A stretch of 64,000 nucleotides of DNA. It comes from Amanita rubescens. Lineage: Eukaryota; Basidiomycota; Agaricomycetes; Agaricales; Amanitaceae. The stretch lies in contig WION01000027.1 in the NCBI GenBank assembly GCA_015039365.1, positions 124,001 to 188,000 of the forward strand, given 5' to 3'. Shown here piece by piece: positions 10,660-21,569 of this stretch (the first letter of the stretch is position 1; each line of letters begins with the position of its first letter). The notes below the pieces were generated by a model that saw only the letters and a list, made by a program, of their open reading frames with translations, had not been told where the DNA came from and did no database searches. Made by a program: the position numbers and the translations under genes.

Positions 10660-12090
10660 TCACCGAGTGCGTGAAGTATTGCAGGAAACGCAACAACAGC
10701 GCTCGGCTATGGTCGGGTCATGAAAATATGCTATAGGTTGTTGCGGGGGATAAATAATCCCAAAATTTGAATCCATTCTGCTACTGCCTGATGCCATGAC
10801 AGATGAAAACGGCACCAAACGATTCTCCGCACTTCCAGTCCGCCTCTGCATCATTTCTGTAAATGCAGAATCAGGGACGCCGCTAATCTTGTCGACACAG
10901 AAATGTTGCAACAGTGGCCCCAATCGTCCCGTTGCGAGATCATCCAGAGTTTCCTGTCGAAAAGTGGCTCGATGGAGGATGACCCCCACTAACATTGGAC
11001 TGCTTTCGAGGACGCTGTGAGCGTCGACTTCGGGTGCTTTGCCTGACTGTGAGGTGGTAAAGTGGTCTGTTTGACCTCTCCATCATGCGCGAGTATTCCA
11101 GATTCGACCAGTGCAATGTTCTTGCACTGTCGAGTTCAGCTCTTTCAATCGTCAAGATCTTTAAGTTCGGAGTAGTCAGCCGCTGGAGAAAGCCGCCAAC
11201 ATCTGCTTCAAATTCGAAAGATAAGGTTAACTCGCGCAGAGTCGGGAGATAAAGATCTCCCATAGTTAATCCCAATCTCGTATCTGACGAAATACCAAGA
11301 TAGCAGACCTCTAAAGAGACAGATTCCCGTAGTATTTGCAAACACCGCATCATTGGCAGGAGAGCGTTTGCCGCGTCGAGACGGCGCAGTGACGTCCAGG
11401 GGAGAACGATCATGTCAACGACAAACCGTCCTGTGAGCTGCAACTCTCGGAGGTATGGGTAGCGGGCATTGTCAAGAAGTAAAGACTCATGGTGTTCGTC
11501 TTCCAGATCCACGAGCGAAAGCGATTTAAGGTGTGCTATTCTTTCCTCGGGAAGTTCGGCTAGAAGCAGAGGGAGTGCTGGACACGTTTCGGATAATAGA
11601 GGAAGCTCGAGGCTTTTGATACGATAAGCTGATAGGAAATCCCTAAGTTCGTCGTAGATATCGAAGTCAAGGTCAGATTCCAGATCGTAAATGGTAATGG
11701 AGACAGGAGAACTTCCTGCTTTTAAAAGCCATTCTGCCGCGAGTCGCTTCGAGGAAGGGTTAAATGTTTCGATCCACACGTTGTTCCACAACCGGGGGGT
11801 AGACAATGCAACGCGACGCCACGATGAGCATACGCGTGATATGACGAACGGCAGAGGAAGATTAACGAATGGTTTTTCTTCGAAAGGCGAAATTTCGTCA
11901 GGCGAGTCGGAATAGTCATCGTCATCGTCGTCATCGTCATCGTCGCTATCATCCGAATCCCAATAAGAGGACGAGGAGTACTTTTCATCTTTCATGGGAA
12001 GGAACGGCAGAACCATGCAGGGATCGTCATTGACATACCAGATGAGTATCTCCTGAATGATATCATCTGGTAGCCACGTAATCGATGGGA
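10660..12090 (-). pseudogene. F-box/LRR-like protein, copy 2 (inverted, one-base frameshift, no start codon)
   Basis: This is a close paralogue of the gene at 7879-9300 on the opposite strand. The F-box block reads WLPDDIIQEILIWYVNDDP near 12,075-12,020 and LPFVISRVCSSWRRVALSTP near 11,860. An Asp-rich insert (about ten consecutive D) sits between them. LRR-like blocks follow, and the same C-terminal tail ends ERCCCVSCNTSRTR. Against copy 1 it has one extra base in a GGG run (plus strand 11,032-11,034), which shifts the frame before the last 111 residues. The homologous N-terminal frame has no ATG in place; an ATG about 30 bases further out is out of frame and belongs to the next gene's end. 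The first internal ATG is at 12,016, after the first F-box segment. Either this is a dying copy, or the frameshift is an assembly error and a start was lost. Confidence 0.72.
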
Positions 12091-12113
12091 ATGGAGTTGG
12101 GGTATTTTGGAGC

Positions 12114-12905
12114 TTATTCAGTCATTGGATTCGAGAAGAATAAGGAGTGGGGGTATATATCGAAGAAGGACGTAAATGAAAGTGGCATGGGCAACTCGTG
12201 AATACTGGAGGTTTTACGGGGCAGACATGAACTCACATTATGCTCTAAACTGTAAACTTCTCGCGAGATAGCATCGAGCAGGCGTTCGTTGATGATACCG
12301 ATGTTGAAACCTTCTCCTCTTTCAAGAGAGTCATGCCACTCTCGACGAACTCGTGAAGCATAAAGTAATAAAACTCTCTCGCCATCATTTCGGAAGCGAA
12401 GGTTGTGGGTGAAAATATTGCGGAAGAAATTTGATAATGAGTCGATGTAGCGTTGGGGCCATTTGTAAGAACGGGTGTTTTCTAGAAAGTGGAAGCGCGC
12501 CAAGCCGAACTGACACCAGGTCAGCTCGTGGTCTTGTTTGAAGGCGACGAAGCCGGAATTCGTCCTCGTGGACTCCGAAGCGTCGTCAGTTGGTTTGCTG
12601 TACACCTCAGTTGCCTCGGCGCATCCTTCTGGGCAGAAATACCAAAGCGGGACGTATTGCCAATTCTTGAGCCGATCGCATGCGTATTGGCACGGGCGCT
12701 GGATGATGGAGTCGCCTATTTGCTTGTTATCATCCCACGTAACTTCTTTAGGGACCTTGTCATCTCGCCCTTCGTCCTGGCGGTCAGCTCTCCAGGATTC
12801 GAGCAACAGGCTGGCTGCATCCTCGTCAGAAATGCCTTTGGCTGCAATCAATATCTGTCTGAGAGCGGCGAAGGCTGGACCTAAAAACGTCGGTTCTTCA
12901 GGCAT
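12114..12905 (-). CDS. hypothetical protein of an Agaricomycete-expanded family
   Basis: About 263 residues from the ATG at 12,905 (MPEEPTFLGPAFAALRQ). In-frame upstream sequence continues to an ATG at 12,998, but the shorter start looks more natural. No catalytic domain is recognised. Conserved-looking blocks are RPCQYACDRLKNWQYVP, a small Cys-containing stretch WYFCPEGCAEAT, YKWPQRYIDSLSNFF and LLLYASRVRREWHDSLERGEGF. The KWP...F and RVRxEWHD pattern recalls a family of unknown function common in mushroom genomes (from memory, not searched). A GTGAGT donor at the HN/V point near 12,236 suggests that the last about 40 residues may really be an intron plus a short exon. The stop overlaps the degraded 5' end of F-box copy 2. 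Confidence 0.55.
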   Translation of the reverse strand: MPEEPTFLGPAFAALRQILIAAKGISDEDAASLLLESWRADRQDEGRDDKVPKEVTWDDNKQIGDSIIQRPCQYACDRLKNWQYVPLWYFCPEGCAEATEVYSKPTDDASESTRTNSGFVAFKQDHELTWCQFGLARFHFLENTRSYKWPQRYIDSLSNFFRNIFTHNLRFRNDGERVLLLYASRVRREWHDSLERGEGFNIGIINERLLDAISREVYSLEHNVSSCLPRKTSSIHELPMPLSFTSFFDIYPHSLFFSNPMTE

Positions 12906-13084
12906 CGCCAAAATTCGGTCACGGTGGGACGCGTGACGCAACGTCCTAGGCCGAAGTCCCGCTAGTCCGTGCACGAAAAACTGTGCAGTGGTGACCATTA
13001 TAGGCAAAGACGAGAACACTGTCCGCCTTACTTAAAGGAAAGGCTGGCCCGCGGAGAATTCAAATGTGTCAATTATCTATGACA

Positions 13085-13190
13085 AGCAATCTTTTTGGCG
13101 TGTAGCTTATAATATACGGAGAAAAGGTCTTCTCGCTAGAAGCGCGAAGTAATGCAGAGCTGGTACGGTCGGGTTATGAAAATTCCCTCG
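13085..13190 (-). pseudogene. third F-box copy, 3'-end scrap
   Basis: The shared TTTTTGGCGTGTA and CGGAGAAAAGG...CTTCTC blocks, then ATGGTCGGGT/ACGGTCGGGT before CATGAAAAT/TATGAAAAT, align with the 3' end and flank of F-box copy 2 (10,625-10,730) in the same orientation. An internal deletion removes the Cys-cluster codons. It shows that the F-box unit was duplicated at least twice here. Confidence 0.6.
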
Positions 13191-14243
13191 AATTCGAAAA
13201 CCGGAAATAGCGTGGGAGTCGGCAGAGTGATTTACCAACACGGACATTCTGGTCACGTACATACCAGCGTACGGCGGTCCGACCTCAACAAGGATCTCTA
13301 CCCACTGCAGTCCCACCATGTCACACTCACTACCGGATCCCACCATTATTATCGGTGTTATGGGATGTCTGGCGAGTCTACGGAGGCGCCGGCAACCGAA
13401 GGACGTGCGACCTGGATGAAAGTCATTAGAGAACGCAGCGGAGTAGGCAACGGCGGGGGAAGATCAAATTTCAAAGCTTGTGGAGAGTCATTGAGCGGAA
13501 GCCGAGGATACTCGCTACTTACCTCCTTCCTCCCTGCGCAAGGCGTAATTGACGCTGACGACGACACGAGAGCCTTGACAATAGCTTACATAGGACGAAT
13601 GGTAAAGCAGTCTTTGGAAGACGTAGAATGCAAGACGCTTAACAGTTCATTTATCTTTTTTAGACCCGTTGATCTCATGGCACAAACAAAGCTAAGAGGC
13701 TCCGAAGATTGTTCCGGGAGCCTCATCACCTCTGGCCTTTGTCTTTTGTCATATTATATATGTGGCGTGACGAAATGCGCGACACTTACTACAGTAATGA
13801 AAAAATGTGGCATCTCTGGGGAGATTTCTTCCGATGTGAGTTTCAGAATTTTGATGATCAACGATTGAGTGAATTATGGTTGAAAGATTAGTGTGAAATA
13901 TACTCTGTCACTTCCTTAGGAAAAAGCGTCCACCGTTATTTATCAGTTGAACGAGGTATCACCCCAAATTCCACACGTCGGACCAAAGTCACTTTTTCAT
14001 TTATGTCGGCATCGTTCCGCGACCAACACGTTTTAGGAACAACTCCGCTCTTTGCTCTGCTCGGACAGTTACGACCAAGTGTGGCACCGACAAACATGTG
14101 TTGATGATGCCACACAGTTCCTGAACTTCGCCGACTCTCATTTTTCTCCTTTATAAATAGGCCGCCTTCGCCTCAAACATACTCTTCAACAATTCACCTT
14201 TATTCCTTCTTCGTTATCTTCAAAACACCCTCCCTCCCTCGTC
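13191..14243. other. interval with uncertain open frame 13,152-13,868
   Basis: A 238-codon plus-strand frame crosses the F-box scrap and continues to 13,868. It has no recognisable domain, has uneven composition, and starts inside the relic, so it is probably fortuitous. The last 150 bases include a TATAAATAG near 14,152 and a CT-rich stretch that serve as promoter and 5' UTR for the gene at 14,244. Confidence 0.4.
14152..14160 (+). promoter_or_regulatory. TATA box of zinc-finger-like gene 1
   Basis: TATAAATAG lies about 90 bases before the ATG at 14,244 and is followed by a C/T-rich leader, as in many highly expressed basidiomycete genes. Confidence 0.5.
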
Positions 14244-15722
14244 ATGGACACGTTTGACACGTTTGGCTGCGATCCTGTTTACATGGACGTCAGCGCTCCG
14301 GAGTTTTTCGATGTCGACAATTATTGTTACCTTCACCAGGTGACATCGGGCGACGTTCAACAGCAGGAACAGCAAGAAATTTGGCTCTGTAGCGTCATGA
14401 ATGAGGAGATGGATCTGACGCGTTCCTCCTTACCCTATTACGGCGATTTTTCGGTTGCCCCGCATCACGCTATGCGTAATGAGGCTCCAATAGCTGTAGA
14501 ACATGCACCTCTTTCAGAGATCCAGTTATACGCGGAAGTGTACAACGCTGCTAACGCGAATGCGTAAGTAAGATTTCTTCTTCATATACTTTTCATTTAA
14601 CGCAGAAATATCTGACAGTATCGGGGAATATCATCTATACCCTACTGCGTTTCCAAACGCGGCCATCGGTGCACTGATTGATGCCAATTTTGGTCCTTCT
14701 CCACCTCAATTCCCCGACATGCAAGACTTCAACGACGTTATGTATGGTGGAACTGCATTTCCGGAAGCCGTAGAAAAACTTCCGCCTCCGCCGTATACCC
14801 AGTACACCACGGACGACAACAATGTATATGGGCAAGGACAGGAAATGTGCGTTATTAGCACCTACTCGACACTGGCGCCGAATTTGATACCCAGTTATCC
14901 GTACGCGTATTCTCTCTGGTTTCTTTCTTTTTGCCCAAGTCAGTTTATAGAGAGAAGCAAGATCATACCACCAAAACCCCGACCGGAGCCGCAGCCGCCG
15001 ACAGTGCAACATCCCTGACTGAGAATCGAGAAGTACCCTCTCTTACTGTTAAGGTGAACGAGCCCGCTAGGAAAACTAAGAAGTCCAACAAAAAATCGTT
15101 AAGGTAAGACCATTCAATAAAATTTCTCTCTGAAGCTCGAACCTGTGCAGAGACGGGAAGATAGGTTGGATTCATTGCACGCCTGTTGCTGTGAATGATA
15201 GCTGGGACCCGGATAGGTAGGTTATCACCGAACTCTTATTTCAACGGATACTCATCACCCATAAGCCCTCCGACGTACCGAGTTGTTAGTCATCCCAGGG
15301 CCAGAAGAAAGCTAGGGGGATCCAAGACTCCCGCCAAGGGAGAGAAAAAACCGAGAGTTGCCGTAGTCGTAACTGGCGCAGATGGTGAGGAAAAGGTCCT
15401 CCTTTTCCGCAGCTGCGTCGTTAAGCATTTCGACCAATGCAAATGGGACGGATGTCAGGACGTCGTGTGGACCGACCGCAAGTCCATCCGAGAGCATATG
15501 GAGATGGCCCACGGCGTGTACTGGGACCCGGATGAACGAATCGCCTGTCGCTGGGAAAGCTGCGAGTCTAATCTCTCAGTCGACTCACTTTTCCGCCATA
15601 TCACGAACACGCATATGAACGTCACTCGTGCGCCCTGCGATGGCTGTGATGAGGGCTATTCTTGTGTTGACAGTCGGAATCGCCATTTCCCAAAGTGTTC
15701 TCTCAAGCCAAGCCAAGAGTAA
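14244..15722 (+). CDS. C2H2-like zinc-finger protein 1
   Basis: Five exons fit with GT-AG borders and matching phases: 14244-14563, 14619-14900, 14951-15103, 15151-15216 and 15290-15722, giving 417 residues. The N-terminal half is acidic and rich in P, Y and Q without a fold I know. A basic linker (NEPARKTKKSNKKS) follows. The C-terminal 140 residues carry paired Cys/His motifs: CKWDGCQDVVWTDRKSIREH, then CRWESCESNLSVDSLFRHI and a final CDGCDEGYSC. This is the pattern of degenerate tandem C2H2 fingers in fungal regulators. A DNA-binding or regulatory role is inferred, not shown. Two further genes with the same C-W-x-x-C finger style follow at 16,578 and 20,497. Confidence 0.8.
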
Positions 15723-16577
15723 CAAGCGAAGTGACTTGTAACGTTCACTTAAGTATTGGTGCAACCTTAATTATTCTATTCCCCCGGCGGGAAGCCTTCC
15801 TTAAATATGCACTCTCCTTTCATGTACTCTGTCATCGTGTCCATCGTCGTTGGAAATGGATTATTTATTTATCTCCTTTTTTAGACTGCCACGTGTGGTA
15901 CTGGGTCTTCTATTGGTTCATTTTGCCTTGACTCCCGCGCGCAACCTATGTCTCGAGGAATCACAAGTCGCGTCGGACCGCCGCGTGTTTAAACGCTTAA
16001 CGGTCAAATTTTCAATCAAAACGTGCTTGTAGTCTTGACGATGTGGCCAGCTCTGCTCAGGGATGTGATATCAAATCCCGCCGGTCAAATTCTTTGTTAA
16101 GGATTCTCGACGCTTGAGCCAATATGCATGTAAATCTCCGTCGTTGACGGATTACGCCACCAGAGCCCCGCAATGTCTTGCTAAGGACGACATTACTTCC
16201 TCTTTGCAAAGACGGTTGTAGGCGCCATTACACATAATTAGTCAAATAATACGTAATTAAAAAAAGTTAATTTATCGATTCTCGCAGCCTTGTTGACCGA
16301 AAAACAGAAAGTGCGGGGTTACAGAGCGCGGGCTGCAGCCACTTTGTGTCCCGTCGATCATATGGAATCCTAGCAAACACAAAGCACCCGAAACGAAATC
16401 ATCTTCGCTCTCAGTTATCCAATTCTGGTGTACGGATTAAATGGCTGGCGCGTGCCCTCAACTCAGAAACCGTTTAAATACGGTGCGATAGAGGTCGCTT
16501 GTCCCTCTACACAGACCCCCCCATTCTTTCGTCCAAGTCGTCCTTCAACCCCACCTGAATCGACTCGAAACATAACA
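15723..16577. other. intergenic region between zinc-finger-like genes
   Basis: 850 bases with no gene seen. It contains the 3' flank of gene 1 and the promoter side of gene 2, with a TTTAAATA-like element near 16,470. Confidence 0.45.
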
Positions 16578-17822
16578 ATGACTGAACGAATGGAAAATTG
16601 CCCTCAGGACGCGTGTCAGGTTCCGCCTGGCTTGTACGTGCCACTAGGCTTAAATTCGGACGGGTGAGTACGCCACTCAATATTTGCACGTATCTGACTT
16701 TCGCCATTGCTCTTAGACTCTTCGGCCCTCCATCTCTGGAAGATTGGAGGCTAGGAGTAGATAGAGTTCCACAAGAACCCTTAGCTACGTTCAACTCGAA
16801 CGCAGCAGCGCAAAATGGCCAATGGGCCTTGTTAGACTCTTCTGAGAATGTGGGCATGATGAAGTACGTATCGAAAATATGCATGCTTTGACCATTTACT
16901 AACGCCGAAATCTGGCTTTAGTCAAGTCAATTACGGCGATTCGTGGACTGGCAGCGGAACCGGAGAAAATTGGTATCCCCTCGGCTCCTTCTCTCGTCAA
17001 CCAGACGCCAATTTCAATCTGATGTTTCGTGGGCTGCCCGAACCTGCTGTTTCAAACTATGCGCTTCCCGCGAACATGACCTATGCATCCCCGGAATCAG
17101 GGAATACGTCATCTGTCGTCATGGCGAACTATGCCATAAACAGTATGCCGATCCTCGATTCCTCATTCACTTCCGCCACAATTAGGGACAACGAGATCCA
17201 TCGATCGTCCGATCCGTATTCCCGTCTTCAAGATTATCCCTCTTTCTCCGCTTCAAACCCTTCCTATGGTGAAGCTGTTCCTTGGTCGGGAAACCCCGCG
17301 GCCGCCTATTATCCCCGACCACTTGGCGAGACACTCCATCAATACGGAGCCGTCATTTTTTGTCCCCACGCCGCTCCTTCTGGCTGCTTGGGCGGCCCTA
17401 GTTTAGAACAGGAGCCGAGAATGCTCCACTGCGAGTGGGAAGGTACATGTGGGGTGTCCATTACTTTCGACCAGGCGAGCATCAGCAGACACATCAGGAC
17501 CCATATTGCGGAAGAATTGGCGAAGGCTATGTCCGGCGTTGCTGGTACCACGCCAGACGGCAAAACGAAAGTGCGATACTTGTTTGATCCGACGCGTAGT
17601 TGGTTGCCTTCTGGTATCACGTTCGACGACCTTGAGGTGGGCGCAAGGGTTAGGATGGTGATGGAAAAGGGGAAGGTATGGGCAAGGTGTCTATGGGGTG
17701 CTAATGGCGCTTGTGCATATTGCCGCACGGTAGGGGAGAAAGACAAAGGAGAGTTGACGTTGGAATATTTGCCCAGGCACATCTGGGGAATCCATTTTGG
17801 TAACAGGCTCCCCGGAAATTAG
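16578..17822 (+). CDS. C2H2-like zinc-finger protein 2
   Basis: Three exons (16578-16663, 16717-16863, 16922-17822) join with correct phases to give 377 residues. The N-terminal two-thirds is Ser/Pro/Tyr-rich and resembles a low-complexity activation region. A finger-like segment near residue 250 reads CEWEGTCGVSITFDQASISRHIRTH, a C-x4-C-x12-H-x3-H type unit. A second Cys/His group near the end (CLWGANGACAYC...LEYLPRHIWGIH) follows. The style matches the genes at 14,244 and 20,497, so these look like a local family. A regulatory role is inferred only. Confidence 0.78.
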
Positions 17823-17953
17823 ATTAGTAAAGAGTAATAGATTTCAGGTTTCGCGTCCACCGTCGTCCGTCATCATCAGGAATTTATAAAAGATTTGCTT
17901 GCGTTGATGGAGTACCAAGTGGCACGGTCGACTGACGAGATCTGGCTCTGGAG

Positions 17954-18025
17954 GCCGCGTTGGCGTAGTGGTAGCGCGTCGCACTTGTAATGCGAAGGTC
18001 ACTCGTTCAATCCGGGTACGTGGCA
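17954..18025 (+). tRNA. tRNA-Thr (anticodon UGU)
   Basis: The cloverleaf folds without an intron. The acceptor arm GCCGCGT pairs with ACGTGGC with one G-U pair, followed by discriminator A. The D arm carries a perfect A box (TGGCGTAGTGG). The anticodon stem TCGCA/TGCGA closes the loop CTTGTAA with anticodon TGT. The T arm ACTCG/CGGGT holds TTCAATC (B box). A TTTATTTTT tract starting right after the gene is a Pol III terminator. It sits only 69 bases before the ATG of the adrenodoxin-reductase gene. Confidence 0.95.
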
Positions 18026-18034
18026 TTTATTTTT
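18026..18034 (+). terminator. RNA polymerase III terminator of tRNA-Thr
   Basis: TTTATTTTT immediately follows the tRNA discriminator base. It lies within what should be the 5' leader of the next gene. Confidence 0.7.
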
Positions 18035-18094
18035 CGGCCCGACGTATTTTATTTTCCCACACTTTTGGCAACACCAAGTCACCTTCAAGTTCTT

Positions 18095-19719
18095 ATGAAA
18101 CTCGCGGTCGTCGGGGGCGGGCCTTCGGCGCTCTACGTCACATCGCGCTTATTCTCACTTCTCAAGCATGATCCCGATATACGAGTTCATGTATACGATA
18201 GATTGTGGTCGCCGTATGGACTGGTAAGATATGGTGTTGCGCCAGATCACCCAGAGGTCAAGGTACGGTTTCTTTCCTTTTGTATTTTTGCTTAGTTTTC
18301 ACTTCTATCCACGATCTCCCTTGTTCTTTAAATCCAGAATTGTACTCATAAATTTGATCAAACTGCGCAAGATTCTCGATTTCGGTTCTTTGGCAACGTT
18401 GACGTTGTTCCTTCCTCTTCCCTCTCCGCAAAAGCCTCTTCTCGCCTCAATCATACCCTCAAAGTACCCCTTTCATCTCTGCTTCCCCACTACACCCACT
18501 TGCTCTTATCAACCGGGTGTACAATACCGACATTGCATCCAACCATAGCACCATCGGATTATTGCATTCCCGCGTTGTCACTGGTACACTGGTACACCTG
18601 CCACCCCTCGAAACCTTCTGCTCCACCAATAGATAAATCCCAACATGTTTCCATTATTGGTGCGGGAAATGTATCATTGGACATCGCACGAATGCTTCTT
18701 ACCTCCCCTTCTCTCTTGTCTAAACACGATGTTCCGGAACATGTGCTTAAAGCTTTACGTCGTTCTGCCGTAAAGCATGTATCCATTCTTGCTAGAAGGG
18801 GTCCGCTGGAGGCCGCGTTCACTGCCAAGGAGCTCCGCGAGATGATGAATATCGTGGGCGTCTCCATGCAGCCTATTTCTCCCGATTTGCTCGCTCCACT
18901 TTCCGGTGCGGAACTTACGCGACAGCAGGGAAGAATTCTTGATATACTCAAGAAGGGTTCGAAAGAGAGGCACGGATCCACTGAGAAGACATGGTCCCTC
19001 GACTTCTTTCGTTCACCAACCAATCTCTCCTGGAGCCCGGACAAAGGCTGATAATCTTCCTCTCAAACTAACGCTAAATCACACCACACTTGATTCAACT
19101 ACGCGGAAACCAGTACCAACGGGTATAACGTCCGAACATCGTACCTCACTCGTTATCACGTCGCTTGGCTTTCAAGCAGACCCCTCCTCATCACCATTCT
19201 ATGATCCAGAACTGAGGAGGTTGAAAACCCTTCCGGGAGGAAGAGTAATAGATGGAGAAAACGGAAGACTGATAAAAAACGTGTACGGAAGCGGATGGGC
19301 GTCAGGCGGCGCTAAAGGAGTCTTGGCGAGCACGATGATGGATGCATACAACGTCGCAGGAACAATAGTGGAAGATCTGATGTACCTCCCCTGATCCCGT
19401 TCATTCGGTTCACAAAGACCTGCAGACAGAAGTAGAAAGGGAACCGCTAGAAATCATGAATCCATCATCTTTGCCAGATTCGCTGCCACTTGAAATTGCC
19501 CATGGACTTGAGGGAAGAAACATAGTAGGATTCGAGGATTGGAAAAAGGTGGACGAAGAAGAGACGAAAAGGGGACAAGCGATCGGGAAGGACAGAGAGA
19601 GGATGGGGTGGGAGGAGGTCAAAAGTTACTTGGGATTGGCGTCAGGTAACCCGATAATCCCGATGCTGTTTGGATCCTGCGATGCGATTGCTTTGGAAGG
19701 TCCTGCTGTGGACGTATGA
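18095..19719 (+). CDS. arh1: NADPH:adrenodoxin/ferredoxin reductase, Arh1 type (two apparent frameshifts)
   Basis: Exon 1 (18095-18262) begins MKLAVVGGGPSALYVTSRL, the FAD-binding GxGxxx motif, and ends YGLVRYGVAPDHPEVK, a signature of the family. After a 75-bp intron the frame continues with FRFFGNVDV, LLLSTGC, ALSLVHWYTCHP and the NADP-binding motif SIIGAGNVSLDIARMLL. Later blocks are EAAFTAKELREMM, SLVITSLGFQAD and VYGSGWASGGAKGVLASTMMDAY. The intact enzyme passes electrons from NADPH to mitochondrial ferredoxin for Fe-S cluster and heme A synthesis. The reading changes frame by +1 twice: near 19,024-19,030 (after FFRSPTNL) and in the CCCC run 19,388-19,391. Removing one base at each restores the family reading, so assembly error is likelier than decay. 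No mitochondrial presequence precedes the first motif; an upstream exon may be missed, or this copy lacks one. Confidence 0.85.
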
Positions 19720-20496
19720 TGATTGTGCTGTACGAGAATTCCCACATTCCGGCGATTTCTTTTTGCACCGAGGATGCGAACCTGTGGCCTGATCCCCGGC
19801 TTCTTCAGGGTGCCAACAGTGGCAGTACCAAGTAACATACGGTATGTGCGGCCAGATCAATGGCAGGGTCCAACAAATGAAATGTATATACCTGTACGTC
19901 CGAGTCATGGCTACCCTTCTGCGATCTCTTCAGCGGCCAAGTGGAAGCCGGTTTTCCCCGACAGGCACTATGGCACAGCACGCAATGCCACGTCATTCAC
20001 CGACGGGATCTACGTCGCTCCAGGAACGACAAAGTGCTCGTTTGCAGATTATTTTTGGATCTGAGCTGTATAAAAAGAAACGTTGTGAACGGCCTTATAT
20101 CGTCCTCAAGTCTCGCACACCGCTTGGAAGCTTCACCAAGGATGCTTTGAACCCACGGGCACGATGTGGACAACGGCTAACATGTCAATGCACCGTCTCA
20201 ACTTTCTTGCTAGGCAATGCTATACAGCGTCAGAACATGCTCCGCTAGTACAGAAGTTCGGAATCAAAGAACAGGCACGTTTGTGCTCCACTGCTGGTCA
20301 AGCAGCCCTAACAGGAAGTGCCCGTTATATGGTGGCCAGTACGTTGACCCGCCGAAGTACCGAATCCCTTTTGACCACGTAGACAAAGGTAAATCCAGTC
20401 CCACCATCCACTGCTTTCATTCACCAATACAGCATGCTTCAACCTAGATAAAAGGCCAGAAAAAACGATGTCAGAAACCCCGGTGACACTTAAATC
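19720..20496. other. 780-bp interval, unresolved short frames
   Basis: Overlapping plus-strand frames (about 19,723-20,450) show no recognisable domain and do not join into a clear gene. The right end is the upstream region of the gene at 20,497. I call nothing. Confidence 0.4.
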
Positions 20497-21569
20497 ATGC
20501 CTATCTCACATGTATACTCTCTTCTGCACAACCAACCGGCGTCCTCGTCTATGATGCTCAATCGCTACCTGGGTATCGAGGGCCCATCTGATGATTCCGT
20601 GACGCGCGGGAACGGAGGTACTGGGATGCCTGAAAATCAGTAAGCACTTTCTTCTTAATTAATCGTATCTACGAAATCACTTACGTGATATTATAGACGA
20701 ATTGCAGAGCACGATGACGTCTCGATAACAACATCCGAATTTCTCGGCGATATGGACGAACATTCAACTATCCAATCTATATACGAGGAGTGTGGAGCGA
20801 TCATTGAGGAAGGATTTCCGGAGCCAAGCGATAGTGAAGACGAGGTTGCTGATTTGGATTGGGACTCCCCTCGCCCAGACCTCGCCCCAGACCTCTCGAC
20901 CCAATACTCCAACCCCAGTTTCAACACCTGCAGTGAACATATCTGCAGTGGAACGAGTCGTAGCATTTCGTCCTCGGACGGGACTCCCGATACCTCCGTT
21001 CATGCTTCACAACCTTTCGCCGCCCATACCGGACCGGCGAGGATCGTCTCACGCAACCTCTGATCTTTCTCCGGAGGGTTACATTCGGCTAGACCCTACA
21101 CGCCCGAATCCGCATATGTATTACCTATGCCAATGGCTCGGATGTTTCTCTCGCGTCCGGGGCGCGTCGACAGGCCTCATCCAATACCACTTGAGACGTG
21201 TACACCAAGTGAACGACAGCATAAACCAGCACGTCCGCTGCGAATACCTCATATCATGCGAGGAAGATCGCATCTGCGGCGCTGAGGTCCTGGTCAAGGA
21301 CCTCGGCAGTCACGTTTGTGATATACACTGGCGCAGTCGTGCGGTCCAGTGTCCGTTTTGCGGTGCTTTTCAGACGCACAGGGGTGACTGTGCCGGAGCA
21401 TTGGGTCAAGTTGTGCTCGGAATTCGCAAGTGCATCTGAGGAAGAGCGAAAAGCGTGGAGGCAGTATTGGAGGTGGCCAGCGAAAAATTGGTCAGAGACT
21501 CCGCCGCGGGAGGCCTGTCGTTTCCTCTCTCGACCTGAAGATGTAGCAGTGGCACGAGTTGCAGAATAG
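20497..21569 (+). CDS. C2H2-like zinc-finger protein 3 (frame slips)
   Basis: Exon 1 (MPISHVYSLLHNQPASSSMM...) ends at 20,640 with a GTAAGC donor. A 57-bp intron then leads to an acidic stretch (EHDDVSITTSEFLGDMDEHS, later SDSEDEVADLDWD). The conserved finger-like core follows in the next frame: YLCQWLGCFSRVRGASTGLIQYHLRRVH, then CEYLISCEEDRICGAEVL...GSHVCDIHW and CPFCGAFQTHRGDC. The tail (HWVKLCSEFASASEEERKAW...) is in the third frame and ends at 21,569. The two +1 shifts lie near CCCC 20,885-20,888 and GGGG 21,381-21,384. The first could instead be a 46-bp intron with a weak GTTGCT donor. Related to the genes at 14,244 and 16,578; function inferred as regulatory. Confidence 0.65.

Noticed and set aside
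13152..13868. 238-codon open frame as a gene
   Set aside because: It starts inside an F-box relic, has no domain, and its composition is unlike neighbouring genes.
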